Under the pieces are notes generated by a model. The model did no database searches and was not told where the DNA came from. It saw only the letters and a list, made by a program, of their open reading frames with translations. From positions 1-49,778 of the forward strand of contig NZ_AUGT01000031.1 in assembly GCF_000422805.1 (NCBI RefSeq): DNA of 49,778 nucleotides. Reading direction: 5' to 3'. Within the stretch, counting starts at the first letter, position 1; each line of letters begins with the position of its first letter. This DNA comes from Nocardioides halotolerans DSM 19273. Its GTDB lineage: Bacteria > Actinomycetota > Actinomycetes > Propionibacteriales > Nocardioidaceae. The translations under genes were made by a program, and so were the position numbers. Shown one piece after another: positions 24,252 to 32,875 of this stretch.

Positions 24252-24893
24252 ATGGTCGTGCGTCAGGAGACGCGCCCGGGAGCGGGTGCCGACGGCGAGC
24301 CGCCGGAGTTCGTGGCGGCCGTCGAGACCATGCGTGCGGCCCGGCTCCGTCCCGAGATCCACTGCGAGGAGATGCCCGCGCCGCAGCGCATCGCGCCGTT
24401 CGCGGCGGCCCTCTCCGCCGACGTGACGGTCGACGGCGACGAGGTCGGCACCGGTCGGATCATCCTGCTCCACGACCCGCAGGGCAACGACGCCTGGGAC
24501 GGCGAGTTCCGCTGCGTCGCCTACGCGCGGGCCGAGATCGACGTCGACCTGGTCACCGACCCGATGCTGGCAGCGGTCGGCTGGACCTGGCTGACCGACG
24601 CCCTCGAGGCGCACGGTGCGGCCTTCCACATGGCCTCCGGCACGGTCACGAAGGTGGCGACCGAGAGCTTCGGCGGGATGGCCGACGACAGCGCCGCCGC
24701 CCAGCTTGAGATCCGTGCCTCGTGGACCCCCCTCGCACCCGCCGGTGCCCTCGGCACCGCGACGTCGAGGGCGCAGCTCGACGTCGGCCCGCACGTCGAG
24801 GCCTGGGGCGAGCTGCTCTGCACGGCCGTGGGACTGCCGCCCGTGCCCGACGGGGTCGCGGTCATCCCGAGCCGCCGGGGGCAGCGCGGCTGA
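24252..24893 (+). CDS. DUF3000 family protein
   Basis: A 213-residue actinobacterial protein of unknown function. EFVAAVETMRAARLRPEIHCEEMPAPQRIAPFAAALSADV is the recognisable N-terminal part, and LEIRASWTPL and HVEAWGELLCTAVGLPPVPDGV the C-terminal part. It corresponds to Rv2680 of M. tuberculosis, which likewise precedes the RNase D-like Rv2681. The stop shares one base with the RNase D start (TGATG), so expression is coupled and a related role in RNA metabolism is plausible. Confidence 0.88.
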   Translation: MVVRQETRPGAGADGEPPEFVAAVETMRAARLRPEIHCEEMPAPQRIAPFAAALSADVTVDGDEVGTGRIILLHDPQGNDAWDGEFRCVAYARAEIDVDLVTDPMLAAVGWTWLTDALEAHGAAFHMASGTVTKVATESFGGMADDSAAAQLEIRASWTPLAPAGALGTATSRAQLDVGPHVEAWGELLCTAVGLPPVPDGVAVIPSRRGQRG

Positions 24894-26236
24894 TGCCGGA
24901 CGCCGACCAGCAGCACGACGCCGGCGGGCCCGGCCACGACGTGCCGGAGGAGCCCGAGCGGCCGCTCCTCACGCTCCGCGACGGCCTCCCGGCGATCACC
25001 GACACCGACGCCGCGCTCGCCGAGGCGTGCGCCGCGCTCGCTGCCGGCAGCGGCCCGGTCGCGATCGACGCCGAGCGCGCCTCGGGGTACCGCTACTCCA
25101 GCCGCGCCTACCTCATCCAGCTGCGCCGGGAGGGTGCCGGCACCTGGCTGGTCGACCCGATCGCCTTCGAGTCGCTGGCCCCGCTGGCCGCGGCCCTCGA
25201 GGGCACCGACTGGATCCTGCACGCGGCGACCCAGGACCTGCCCTGCCTGGCCGAGGTCGGCCTCCGGCCGGGGTCGCTGTTCGACACCGAGCTGGCCGGC
25301 CGGCTGCTCGGCTACCCCCGCGTCGGCCTCGCCACCCTGGTCGAGACCGTGCTCGGCGGGCGGATGAAGAAGGAGCACTCTGCCGTCGACTGGTCGCGGC
25401 GGCCGCTGCCCGAGCCCTGGCTGGAGTACGCCGCCCTCGACGTCGAGGTGCTGGTGGAGCTCCGCGAGGCCCTGGCGGCCCAGCTCGTCGAGGCGGGCAA
25501 GGACGAGTGGGCCCGGCAGGAGTTCGAGAGCCTCCTGTCCTTCGAGGCCACGACGCGGGTCGATGCGTGGCGGCGTACGTCGGGGATGCACCGCATCCGC
25601 GGGCGCCGTGGGCTCGCGGCGGTGCGCGCGCTGTGGCAGACCCGCGACGAGCTCGCCGAGCGCCGCGACGTCACCCCCGGCCGGATCATCCCCGACGCGG
25701 CCATCGTGGCGGCGGCGCAGGCCATGCCGTCCGACCGCGACTCGCTGCTGGCGGTGAAGGGGTTCCACGGGCGCGGGGCCGAGCGCTACGCCTCGCGCTG
25801 GGTCGCCGCGCTGCGCGACGTCGCCGGCCTCGACGAGTCCGAGCTGCCCACCCGGTCCCCCCGCTCCGACGGCCCACCGCTCCCCCGCGCCTGGGTCGAC
25901 CGCGACCCGGTCGCCGCCCGGCGGCTCACCCTCGCCCGGGCCGCGCTCGGCGAGCTGGCCGAGGAGCAGGGGCTGCCGGTGGAGAACCTCCTCACCCCCG
26001 ACTACCTGCGTCGCGTGCTCTGGTCCCCGCCCTCGACCCGGGACCCGGCGTCGCTCGCGGCGGCGGTCGACGCCGCGCTCGCCGGGCTCGGCGCCCGGGC
26101 CTGGCAGATCGGGCTCGCCGGACCGGTCGTCACCAGGGCCATCCTGGAGGCCGACACGCCTGCCGCCGAGCCGGAGCCCGAAGCCGACACCGAAGCCGAC
26201 ACCGAAGCCGACACCGGGACCGACGACGCGGACTAG
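24893..26236 (+). CDS. rnd: Ribonuclease D family 3'-5' exonuclease
   Basis: A 447-residue RNase D-like protein. The DEDDy exonuclease has AIDAERASGYRY (DxE), HAATQDLPCLAEVG and YAALDVEVLVEL (Tyr and Asp). An HRDC domain follows (WQTRDELAERRDVTPGRIIPDAAIV). The C-terminus ends in a repetitive acidic tail (EADT repeated three times, encoded by tandem 12-base units at 26180-26215). It trims 3' ends of structured RNAs. Its TAG stop overlaps the convergent lipoprotein's TAG stop in the shared bases CTAG. Confidence 0.92.
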   Translation: MPDADQQHDAGGPGHDVPEEPERPLLTLRDGLPAITDTDAALAEACAALAAGSGPVAIDAERASGYRYSSRAYLIQLRREGAGTWLVDPIAFESLAPLAAALEGTDWILHAATQDLPCLAEVGLRPGSLFDTELAGRLLGYPRVGLATLVETVLGGRMKKEHSAVDWSRRPLPEPWLEYAALDVEVLVELREALAAQLVEAGKDEWARQEFESLLSFEATTRVDAWRRTSGMHRIRGRRGLAAVRALWQTRDELAERRDVTPGRIIPDAAIVAAAQAMPSDRDSLLAVKGFHGRGAERYASRWVAALRDVAGLDESELPTRSPRSDGPPLPRAWVDRDPVAARRLTLARAALGELAEEQGLPVENLLTPDYLRRVLWSPPSTRDPASLAAAVDAALAGLGARAWQIGLAGPVVTRAILEADTPAAEPEPEADTEADTEADTGTDDAD

Positions 26237-27642
26237 TCGTCGTCCGCGTCCGGCTCGTCGGCGCCGGGCGACTCGGTGCCGCCCGGGTCGGGGGCGTCGG
26301 GGTCCTCGGGCGGCGCCAGCACGCTGCGCGACGCCTCGTCGATCTGCTCGGTGAGCACGTCGAGGTCGACGACCTCGACCTCCATCAGCTGCTTGAGCGG
26401 CGCCGCGACGGCGGCCTCGAGGTCGGCGCCGTTGGTGAGCAGCGGCGGAATCCGCATGTACTTGACGCTGTTGTTGAACACGCCCGAGTGCACCGGCGTG
26501 CGGCCCACCTGGAGGAAGGCGTCGGAGAGCGCCACCTCGGTGTTGGCCGGGGCGAGGTAGCCCGCGGCCGCGACCGCGCTCACCGACTCGGTCGAGATGA
26601 AGTCGACCAGGAAGTCGGCCGACTCGGCCACGTCGGCGGTCTCGCTCGAGATGCAGATGCCGGTGAGGTCGCCGATGGTCGCCGCGTCGTCGACCACCGG
26701 CATCGGCATGACGTCCCAGTCGAGGACGCCGGTGGGCCGCAGCTCCGGCACGAGGTCGCGGGTGCCGGCGATCATGCCGAGCTTGCCTTCGCGGAACCAC
26801 TCGAGGGGGGTCTTCTGCGACAGCATGTCGGCCGAGAGCGTCAGCTTGGGGTCGCGCAGCGTCGGCAGCACCTCCTCGAGCGCCGACTTGGTGTCGTCGG
26901 AGGAGAAGGCGAGCGAGGTGGGCTCCTCGTCGTTGTCGAAGACCTGCCCGCCGCCGGAGTAGATGAACGGCGCCAGCCCGCGCACGGTCGGCGAGATGAA
27001 GAAGCCGCCGATGTTGCGACGCGGGCGGCTGGCGTAGTCGGCGGCGGTCTGGAACTGCTCGAGGGTCCAGGTCGGCTTCTTGGCGAGGTCCTCGTTGTCG
27101 ACGTTCGGCACGTCGAGGCCCTTCTCGGCCATCGCCTCGAAGTCGACGAGCTTGGTGTTGTAGTAGATGACCATCGGCGAGATGCCGTAGGGCATGCACT
27201 GGAGCTCGCGGTCTCCGGAGAACGCCTCGAGCGCCGGGCGCGAGTAGCCGTCGCCGAAGTCGACGTCGCGGTCGTCGAGGAGGTTGCCGATGGGCTGGTT
27301 GAGGTTGCGCTCGCGGAGGTCGGCGAGGTCGCCGCGGCTGACCAGGAACACGTCAGGGACGTCGCCGCCGTCGATCGCCGTCATCAGGTCGTCGTGCGTG
27401 CCGTAGGCCTCCACCTTGACCTTGACCTTCTCGGCGGCGTGCCAGGCGTTGTAGGTGTCGACCACCGACCGGTAGGCGTCGGTCTCCTTCTTGGTGCCCC
27501 AGACGCCGAAGGTCAGGTTGACCTTGGAGACGGCCCGGGTGGGCGACGGCGGCGCGGGGTCGGGGTCGTCGTCACCGGTGCACCCGGCCAGGGCCGCACC
27601 CAGCACGAGAGCCAGTGGCACCACGACCCACCTGCGCTGCAC
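26233..27642 (-). CDS. Extracellular solute-binding lipoprotein (family 1)
   Basis: A 469-residue ABC-transporter substrate-binding protein. It has a signal peptide with lipobox LAGC (Cys21) and a periplasmic-binding fold with NLTFGVWGTKKETDAYRSVVDTYNAWH and DLMTAIDGGDVPDVFLVSRGDLADLRE, typical of sugar-binding family 1. A long acidic C-terminal tail ends the chain. GTG start with a GGAGGG site. No permease or ATPase gene adjoins, so it must work with distant partners or serve another role. The ligand is unknown, but sugars are the usual one. Confidence 0.9.
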   Translation of the reverse strand: MQRRWVVVPLALVLGAALAGCTGDDDPDPAPPSPTRAVSKVNLTFGVWGTKKETDAYRSVVDTYNAWHAAEKVKVKVEAYGTHDDLMTAIDGGDVPDVFLVSRGDLADLRERNLNQPIGNLLDDRDVDFGDGYSRPALEAFSGDRELQCMPYGISPMVIYYNTKLVDFEAMAEKGLDVPNVDNEDLAKKPTWTLEQFQTAADYASRPRRNIGGFFISPTVRGLAPFIYSGGGQVFDNDEEPTSLAFSSDDTKSALEEVLPTLRDPKLTLSADMLSQKTPLEWFREGKLGMIAGTRDLVPELRPTGVLDWDVMPMPVVDDAATIGDLTGICISSETADVAESADFLVDFISTESVSAVAAAGYLAPANTEVALSDAFLQVGRTPVHSGVFNNSVKYMRIPPLLTNGADLEAAVAAPLKQLMEVEVVDLDVLTEQIDEASRSVLAPPEDPDAPDPGGTESPGADEPDADDD

Positions 27643-27716
27643 GCCCCGCCCTCCTCTCGGCCCGCGCCACCCTACAGACCGCCCACCGACAGCAGTCCGA
27701 GCCCTCCGCCGGGCGC

Positions 27717-28109
27717 TCACCTGATGGCGTGGAAGCGCCTGGCCTCGGCCACGACGCGGTCGAAGACCTCGCGGGTGACCGCCGCGCCCTCGCGGCGGAT
27801 CGCGGCGTCCTCGAGGATGATCAGCCGGTCGAGGCGGACCTCGCTCGGCCGGTGCTCGTCGTCCCACGCGCCGGTGCCGATGTCCATCCAGTGCCGGCCG
27901 TGCCGTGCCTCGTCCGCGGCGTCGCGGTCGTGGTCCTGGCTGGTCAGCATGAGCCCGGCCCAGTACTCCACGCCCTCGATCTCGGTGTGGCCGATCAGCA
28001 GCACCGGGCGGTCCTTGCCCTGGCTCGGGTCCTCCTCGAACGGCACCCAGCCCCACACCACCTCACCGGGGTCGGGCTGACCGTCTGCCTCGGGCTCGTA
28101 GGACGTCAC
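27717..28109 (-). CDS. PemK/MazF-like protein without an antitoxin
   Basis: A 130-residue protein with the PemK/MazF beta-barrel pattern: PGEVVWGWVPFEEDPSQGKDRPVLLIGHTEIEGVEYWAGLMLTSQDH, then SEVRLDRLIILED. MazF-type toxins cut mRNA at short sequences. There is no small antitoxin gene on either side, and the chain is slightly longer than usual with a C-terminal helix, so it may be a domesticated or non-toxic relative. The GTG at 28109 is six bases from TAGGTT (28121-28116), so the mRNA may be leaderless. Confidence 0.75.
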   Translation of the reverse strand: MTSYEPEADGQPDPGEVVWGWVPFEEDPSQGKDRPVLLIGHTEIEGVEYWAGLMLTSQDHDRDAADEARHGRHWMDIGTGAWDDEHRPSEVRLDRLIILEDAAIRREGAAVTREVFDRVVAEARRFHAIR

Positions 28110-28169
28110 CGGACCAACCTAGGGTCGGAATCTGAGGAGAACCTGGAATGCCGCCCCGGGGCCGGTCGT

Positions 28170-28175
28170 TACAAT
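28170..28175 (+). promoter_or_regulatory. Possible -10 element of the structured RNA
   Basis: TACAAT differs from TATAAT at one base and would start a transcript around 28181, at the foot of the long stem. No good -35 is visible. Confidence 0.35.
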
Positions 28176-28179
28176 GAAC

Positions 28180-28268
28180 GTGCATGCCGGGCCGCGGCAG
28201 CCCCGGGTCCCAAAATCAGCCGCTTCGAGCGGCCACGCGCCGTGAGGCGCTCCCGGTCCGGCATGCAC
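28180..28268 (+). ncRNA. Candidate structured small RNA (three-stem element)
   Basis: GTGCATGCCGG (28180-28190) pairs perfectly with 28258-28268. With one G-U pair the stem reaches 15 bp. The interior holds GCCGCT-TCG-AGCGGC (28219-28233) and GCGCC-GTGA-GGCGC (28237-28250), the latter capped by a GNRA tetraloop on the plus strand. The element lies in a 183-bp gap between the PemK-like gene and an unknown gene, both minus strand. It matches no RNA family I know. Alternatives are a minus-strand 3'-UTR terminator or a DNA-level repeat. The strand is inferred from the tetraloop and the -10. Confidence 0.5.
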
Positions 28269-28292
28269 CAGCTCCAGGGTCGAGCAGCCCGG

Positions 28293-28901
28293 TCAGGCCA
28301 GTCCGTGCGCGAGCTCCTCGTGCCCCGCGGCCTCGAGCTGCTCGGAGAGCACCAGCATCCGGGCGACCTCCGTCTCCGACGCCTCGTCGAGCGCGGCCCG
28401 GCCGGTCGCGACCACCCGCGCGAACGCCGCCGCGCGGAACAGCACGTCGGCGAAGTCGCTGCCCGCGATCCCGCGCAGCACCGCGTCGACCATGGTCCGC
28501 AGCTCGTCGGGGCCGGGCGGGTCGGCGACGCCAGCCACGACCTGCGCGACCTGGGCCGTACGCCGTCCCGCGTCGTACTCGCGCGCGACCGCCACCGGGT
28601 CGGCGTAGACCCACGACCGCAGCACGAACAGCCGCCACAGGCACCCGGCGAGCGAGTCGGCCGGCGACCCGGCCCACACCTCGGCGATCGTCTCGATGCC
28701 CTCGGTCTCGGCGAGGTGCAGGACCCGCTCGGCGACCTCCGGGTCGTCGGTGTCGCGCACGCCGCGGACCAGCAGGTTGGCCGCCCGGTCGGCCGCCTCG
28801 CTCACGCGGGCCGGGTCCTCGCCGCCCACGATGTCGGCGAAGAACTCCGCACCGGGCTTCATCGGGCGGTGGTGCTGGCGGTCGGACGACACGCTGCTCA
28901 C
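28293..28901 (-). CDS. Unknown helical protein downstream of hrpA
   Basis: A 202-residue protein I do not recognise. It is predicted to be almost all helical, with MKPGAEFFADIVGGEDPARVSEAADRAANLLVRGVRDTDDPEVAERVLHL at the start and no signal or membrane segment. The GTG at 28901 has a GAGGAG site about 12 bases upstream; an in-frame ATG at 28862 is possible but has none. It lies 23 bases after hrpA on the same strand, so it is probably co-transcribed with the helicase. The function is unknown. Confidence 0.7.
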   Translation of the reverse strand: MSSVSSDRQHHRPMKPGAEFFADIVGGEDPARVSEAADRAANLLVRGVRDTDDPEVAERVLHLAETEGIETIAEVWAGSPADSLAGCLWRLFVLRSWVYADPVAVAREYDAGRRTAQVAQVVAGVADPPGPDELRTMVDAVLRGIAGSDFADVLFRAAAFARVVATGRAALDEASETEVARMLVLSEQLEAAGHEELAHGLA

Positions 28902-28924
28902 GCTACTGGGGCGCTCCTCGCGCC

Positions 28925-31900
28925 TCAGCCGTCCGTCAGCACCGCCCTCAGCCGCTGCTCGCTGACCGGGTGGGCGGTGCCGAGCTGCTGGGCCCACAGC
29001 GAGACGCGCAGCTCCTCCAGCATCCAGCGCGCCCGCCGCAGCCGCTCGCCCGGTGGCCGCCCCTCGGGGAGCGCCGCCACCTGGTGGAGGTAGGACTCCT
29101 GCAGGTCGGCGACCCGGTCCATCAGCGCGCGGTCGCGGTTGACGGCGCCCCCGCCCTGGTCGAGCGCCGCGCGGCGCAGCGAGAGGGCGCGGAGGTAGGT
29201 CAGGTAGCGGCGCAGCTGCTCGGGGCCGGCCTCGGCGACGAAGCCGACGTGCACCAGCCGGCCGAGCTGCGCCTTGAGGTCGGCGAGCGCGGGCAGCAGC
29301 GGCAGCTCGGCGCGTCCGCTCAGCACCTTGTCGGCGGCCCGCCAGTCGTCCAGCACGCGGAGCAGGTCGGCGAGCAGCGTCCGGACACCGTCTGGTGCGG
29401 TGGCGCTCGCCGACGCGCGCAGGGCCGCGTAGGTCTCCGGCGTGCGCACGGGCGGCGCGGCGTCCACCAGCCCCTGCACGACCGCGGCGCGGACGTCGTC
29501 GAGCAGCGCCGGGACCGCGCCGTACGGCGTGCCGACGAGCCCGAGCCGCTGCGCGGTGCTCAACCCACCCGTCAGCTCGGCGTCCGACGGCAGGTCGAGG
29601 CCGAGCAGGAGCAGCCGCCGCACGCCGAGCCGGTGCCGTGCCTCCGCCTCGTCGGTGGTGCCGAAGACACCGAGCCCGACGCTCTCGCCCTCGTCGACCA
29701 GCGCGGGGAACACGGTCACCCGGTGCCCGGCGCGGGTCAGCGTGGCCGACTCCTCCAGGGTCCCGAACGCCCAGGTCGTCTCGCCCGTGCGGGCCAGGCC
29801 GCTGTCGGTCGCGACCTCCTCCAGCGCCCGCTCGAACTGCGGCCGCAGCGGCGCCTTCAGCGCCTCGAGGTCCTTGCCACGGGCCTGCTCGGTGCCGCCC
29901 TCGTCGACCACGCGGTAGGTCGGCTGGAGGTGCGGCGCGACCTTCGACCAGTCCCACGCGTCGCGCGGCACGACGACGCCGGTGGTCGACCGCATCCAGC
30001 GCTCGAGCGCATCGAGCAACGGCTCCTCGCCCGCCGGCACCGCGGCGAGGAACTCCTTCGCCTTGTTGGGCGCGGGCACGAACGACACCCGCAGGCTCTT
30101 GGGCAGCGACCGGATGAGGCTGGTGACGAGCTCCTCGCGGAGCCCCGGGACGTTCCACGAGAAGTCGTCCGCCTCGACCCGGTTGAGCGTCGCGACCGGC
30201 ACGTCGATCGTGAGGCCGTCCTCGGCCGTGCCCGGCTCGAAGTGGTAGCTGATCGGGAAGGTCAGATCCTCGCCGCCGTCCCACTGCTCGGGGTAGTCGG
30301 CGTCGGTGACGGCCTCGGCCGTGTCGTGGGTGAGCATCGCCGGGTCGAAGGTGAGCAGGTCGGGCCGCTCGCGTCGCTCCTGCTTCCACCACTGGTCGAA
30401 GTGGGCGCCGCTGACGACGCCGGCGCCGACGCGCTCGTCGTAGAAGTCGAAGAGGGTGTGCTCGTCGACCACGATGTCGCGCCGCCGGGCCCGGTGCTCG
30501 AGCTCCTCGGCCTCCTCGAGCAGCCGGCGGTTGGTCTCGAGGAAGCGGTGCCGACCGGACTCGGACGCGGCCCACTCCCCGTGCACGAGGGCGTGCCGGA
30601 TGAACAGCTCGCGCGAGAGCGCCACGTCGATCCTGCCGTAGGCCACCAGCCGGTCGGCGACGAGCGGGACGCCGTACAGCGTCACCCGCTCGTGGGCCAT
30701 GACGGACGCCCTCTTCTTCGACCAGTGCGGCTCGGAGTAGGTCCGCTTCACCAGGTGGCCGCCGAGCTCCTCGGCCCACTCGGGCTTGATCGCGGCGTTC
30801 TGCCGGGCCCAGAGGCGTGAGGTCTCCACCAGCTCGCCGGCCATGAGGAACTGCGGGTTCTTCCGGTGCAGGCCGCTGCCCGGGAAGATCGCGAACCGCG
30901 CACCGCGGGCGCCGAGGTACTCGCGCGGGCCCCTGGTGCGGCCGGCGTCGCGCCGGTCGCGCTCCTCGAGCAGCCCGATGTGCGAGAGCAGCCCGGCCAG
31001 GAGCGACTGGTGGATGCCGTCGGCGTCAGGGGTGTCCGCAGGGTGCCCGAGCCGGATCTCCATCTCCTTGCAGACCTGGCGCAGCTGCGACTCGAAGTCC
31101 TGCCACTCGCGGACCCGCAGGTAGTTGAGGAACTCGCGCTTGCACATCCGCCGGAACGCCGACGACGACAGCTCCTTCTGCTGCTGCTTGACGTAGCGCC
31201 ACAGGTTGAGCCAGGTGAGGAAGTCACTGCCCTCGGCCTTGAAGCGTGCGTGCTGCTGGTCGGCCTGCGCCTGCAGGCTCTGCTGGTCCGGGCCGGGCCG
31301 CTCGCGCGGGTCCTGGAGCGACAGCGCCGCGGCGATCACGATCACCTCGCGGACGCACCCCCGGCGCTCGGCCTCGACCACCATCCGCGCCAGCCGCGGG
31401 TCGACGGGCAGCCGCGCGAGCCGCCTCCCGACCTTGGTCAGCCGCTCACCGCGCAGGGCGCCGAGCTCCTCCAGGAGCTGGACGCCGGCGGTGACGTTGC
31501 GGCGGTCCGGGGGCTCGACGAACGGGAACCGCGCCAGGTCGCCCAGGCCCAGCGAGGCCATCTGAAGGATCACGCTCGCGAGGTTGGTCCGCAGGATCTC
31601 CGGGTCGGTGAACGCCGGTCGCGCCTCGAAGTCCTCCTCGGAGTAGAGCCGGATCGCGATGCCGGGCCCCAGCCGTCCGCAGCGGCCCGAGCGCTGGTTG
31701 GCCGAGGCCTGGCTGATGGGCTCGACCGGGAGCCGCTGCACCTTCGTGCGCACCGAGTAGCGGCTGATCCGCGCGACGCCGGTGTCGACGACGTACCTGA
31801 TGCCGGGCACGGTGAGCGAGGTCTCCGCGACGTTCGTGGCCAGCACGACCCGGCGACCCGTGTGCGGGGCGAACACCTTGTGCTGCTCGGCCGCCGAGAG

Positions 31901-32752
31901 CCGGGAGTAGAGCGGCACGACCTCGGTGCCGCCGCCCCGGGTCGAGCCGGTCAGCTCGGCGAGGGCGTCAGCGGTGTCGCGGATCTCCCGCTCGCCCGGC
32001 AGGAACACGAGCACGTCGCCGGGCCCCTCGGCGGAGAGCTCGCGGACCGCCTCGACGATGGCCTCCACCTGGTCCCGGACGATCAGCTCGCCCTCGCTGT
32101 CCCTGTCGTCCCGGCGATCCTCGGGAAGCTCCATCAGCGGCCGGTAGCGCACCTCCACCGGGTAGGTGCGCCCGGACACCTCGACCACCGGCGCGTCGAA
32201 GTGCTCGGCGAAGCGCTGGACGTCGATCGTCGCGCTGGTGATGATGAGCTTGAGGTCGGGCCGGCGCGGCAGCAGCCGCTTGAGGTAGCCGAGCAGGAAG
32301 TCGATGTTGAGCGACCGCTCGTGCGCCTCGTCGATGATGATCGTGTCGTAGCGGCGCAGGTCGCGGTCGCGCTGCAGCTCCGCGAGCAGGATGCCGTCGG
32401 TCATCAGCTTGACCCGGCTGCTCCTCGACGTCCGGTCGGTGAAGCGCACCTGGTAGCCCACGAGGTCGCCGAGCTCGGTGCCGAGCTCCTCGGCGATCCG
32501 CTCGGCCACCGACCGCGCCGCGATGCGGCGGGGCTGGGTGTGCCCGATGATCCCTCCGCCGCGGCCGCCCTGGCGCCCGGCCCCGCGACCGAGCTCGAGG
32601 CAGATCTTCGGCAGCTGGGTGGTCTTGCCCGAGCCCGTCTCACCGGCCACGATCACGACCTGGTGGTCGCGGATGGCGGCGGCGATGTCCGCCCGGCGTT
32701 CGCTGACCGGGAGCTCTTCGGGATAGCTGATCCGCAGCGAGGTCTCGGTCAT
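28925..32752 (-). CDS. hrpA: ATP-dependent RNA helicase HrpA
   Basis: A 1275-residue DEAH-box helicase. GETGSGKTT (37-45) is the P-loop, DEAH is at 141-144, ITSATID is motif III and QRSGRCGRLGPG is motif VI. The HA2/ratchet, OB-fold and HrpA C-terminal domains follow. Length matches E. coli HrpA, which unwinds mRNA and rescues stalled or collided ribosomes. ATG start at 32752. It is divergent from the KstD-like gene. Confidence 0.96.
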   Translation of the reverse strand: MTETSLRISYPEELPVSERRADIAAAIRDHQVVIVAGETGSGKTTQLPKICLELGRGAGRQGGRGGGIIGHTQPRRIAARSVAERIAEELGTELGDLVGYQVRFTDRTSRSSRVKLMTDGILLAELQRDRDLRRYDTIIIDEAHERSLNIDFLLGYLKRLLPRRPDLKLIITSATIDVQRFAEHFDAPVVEVSGRTYPVEVRYRPLMELPEDRRDDRDSEGELIVRDQVEAIVEAVRELSAEGPGDVLVFLPGEREIRDTADALAELTGSTRGGGTEVVPLYSRLSAAEQHKVFAPHTGRRVVLATNVAETSLTVPGIRYVVDTGVARISRYSVRTKVQRLPVEPISQASANQRSGRCGRLGPGIAIRLYSEEDFEARPAFTDPEILRTNLASVILQMASLGLGDLARFPFVEPPDRRNVTAGVQLLEELGALRGERLTKVGRRLARLPVDPRLARMVVEAERRGCVREVIVIAAALSLQDPRERPGPDQQSLQAQADQQHARFKAEGSDFLTWLNLWRYVKQQQKELSSSAFRRMCKREFLNYLRVREWQDFESQLRQVCKEMEIRLGHPADTPDADGIHQSLLAGLLSHIGLLEERDRRDAGRTRGPREYLGARGARFAIFPGSGLHRKNPQFLMAGELVETSRLWARQNAAIKPEWAEELGGHLVKRTYSEPHWSKKRASVMAHERVTLYGVPLVADRLVAYGRIDVALSRELFIRHALVHGEWAASESGRHRFLETNRRLLEEAEELEHRARRRDIVVDEHTLFDFYDERVGAGVVSGAHFDQWWKQERRERPDLLTFDPAMLTHDTAEAVTDADYPEQWDGGEDLTFPISYHFEPGTAEDGLTIDVPVATLNRVEADDFSWNVPGLREELVTSLIRSLPKSLRVSFVPAPNKAKEFLAAVPAGEEPLLDALERWMRSTTGVVVPRDAWDWSKVAPHLQPTYRVVDEGGTEQARGKDLEALKAPLRPQFERALEEVATDSGLARTGETTWAFGTLEESATLTRAGHRVTVFPALVDEGESVGLGVFGTTDEAEARHRLGVRRLLLLGLDLPSDAELTGGLSTAQRLGLVGTPYGAVPALLDDVRAAVVQGLVDAAPPVRTPETYAALRASASATAPDGVRTLLADLLRVLDDWRAADKVLSGRAELPLLPALADLKAQLGRLVHVGFVAEAGPEQLRRYLTYLRALSLRRAALDQGGGAVNRDRALMDRVADLQESYLHQVAALPEGRPPGERLRRARWMLEELRVSLWAQQLGTAHPVSEQRLRAVLTDG

Positions 32753-32843
32753 GACAGGTCCATTGTCCAGTGCGTGCGTGACAGAGAGCGAGGCGATTGC
32801 GGTGGGCGACGACGGCGGGTCGGCCGGTTACCCGCCACTTGCC

Positions 32844-32857
32844 TAGAACACGTTCTA
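32844..32857. promoter_or_regulatory. KstR-type operator
   Basis: TAGAACACGTTCTA fits the mycobacterial KstR motif TNNAACNNGTTNNA exactly and extends to a 16-bp CTAG...CTAG inverted repeat with a 2-base centre. It lies 18 bases before the KstD-like ATG. Confidence 0.75.
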
Positions 32858-32875
32858 GTTGCAACGATCGCCGGC

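Noticed and set aside
24521..28080. Open frames of about 900 and 1150 codons overlapping RNase D and the solute-binding protein
   Set aside because: Composition is typical of GC-driven shadow frames, while the alternative frames encode complete known proteins.
28180..28268. A tRNA or tRNA-like gene
   Set aside because: The closing stem is far too long and there is no anticodon arm, TPsiC loop sequence or CCA context.
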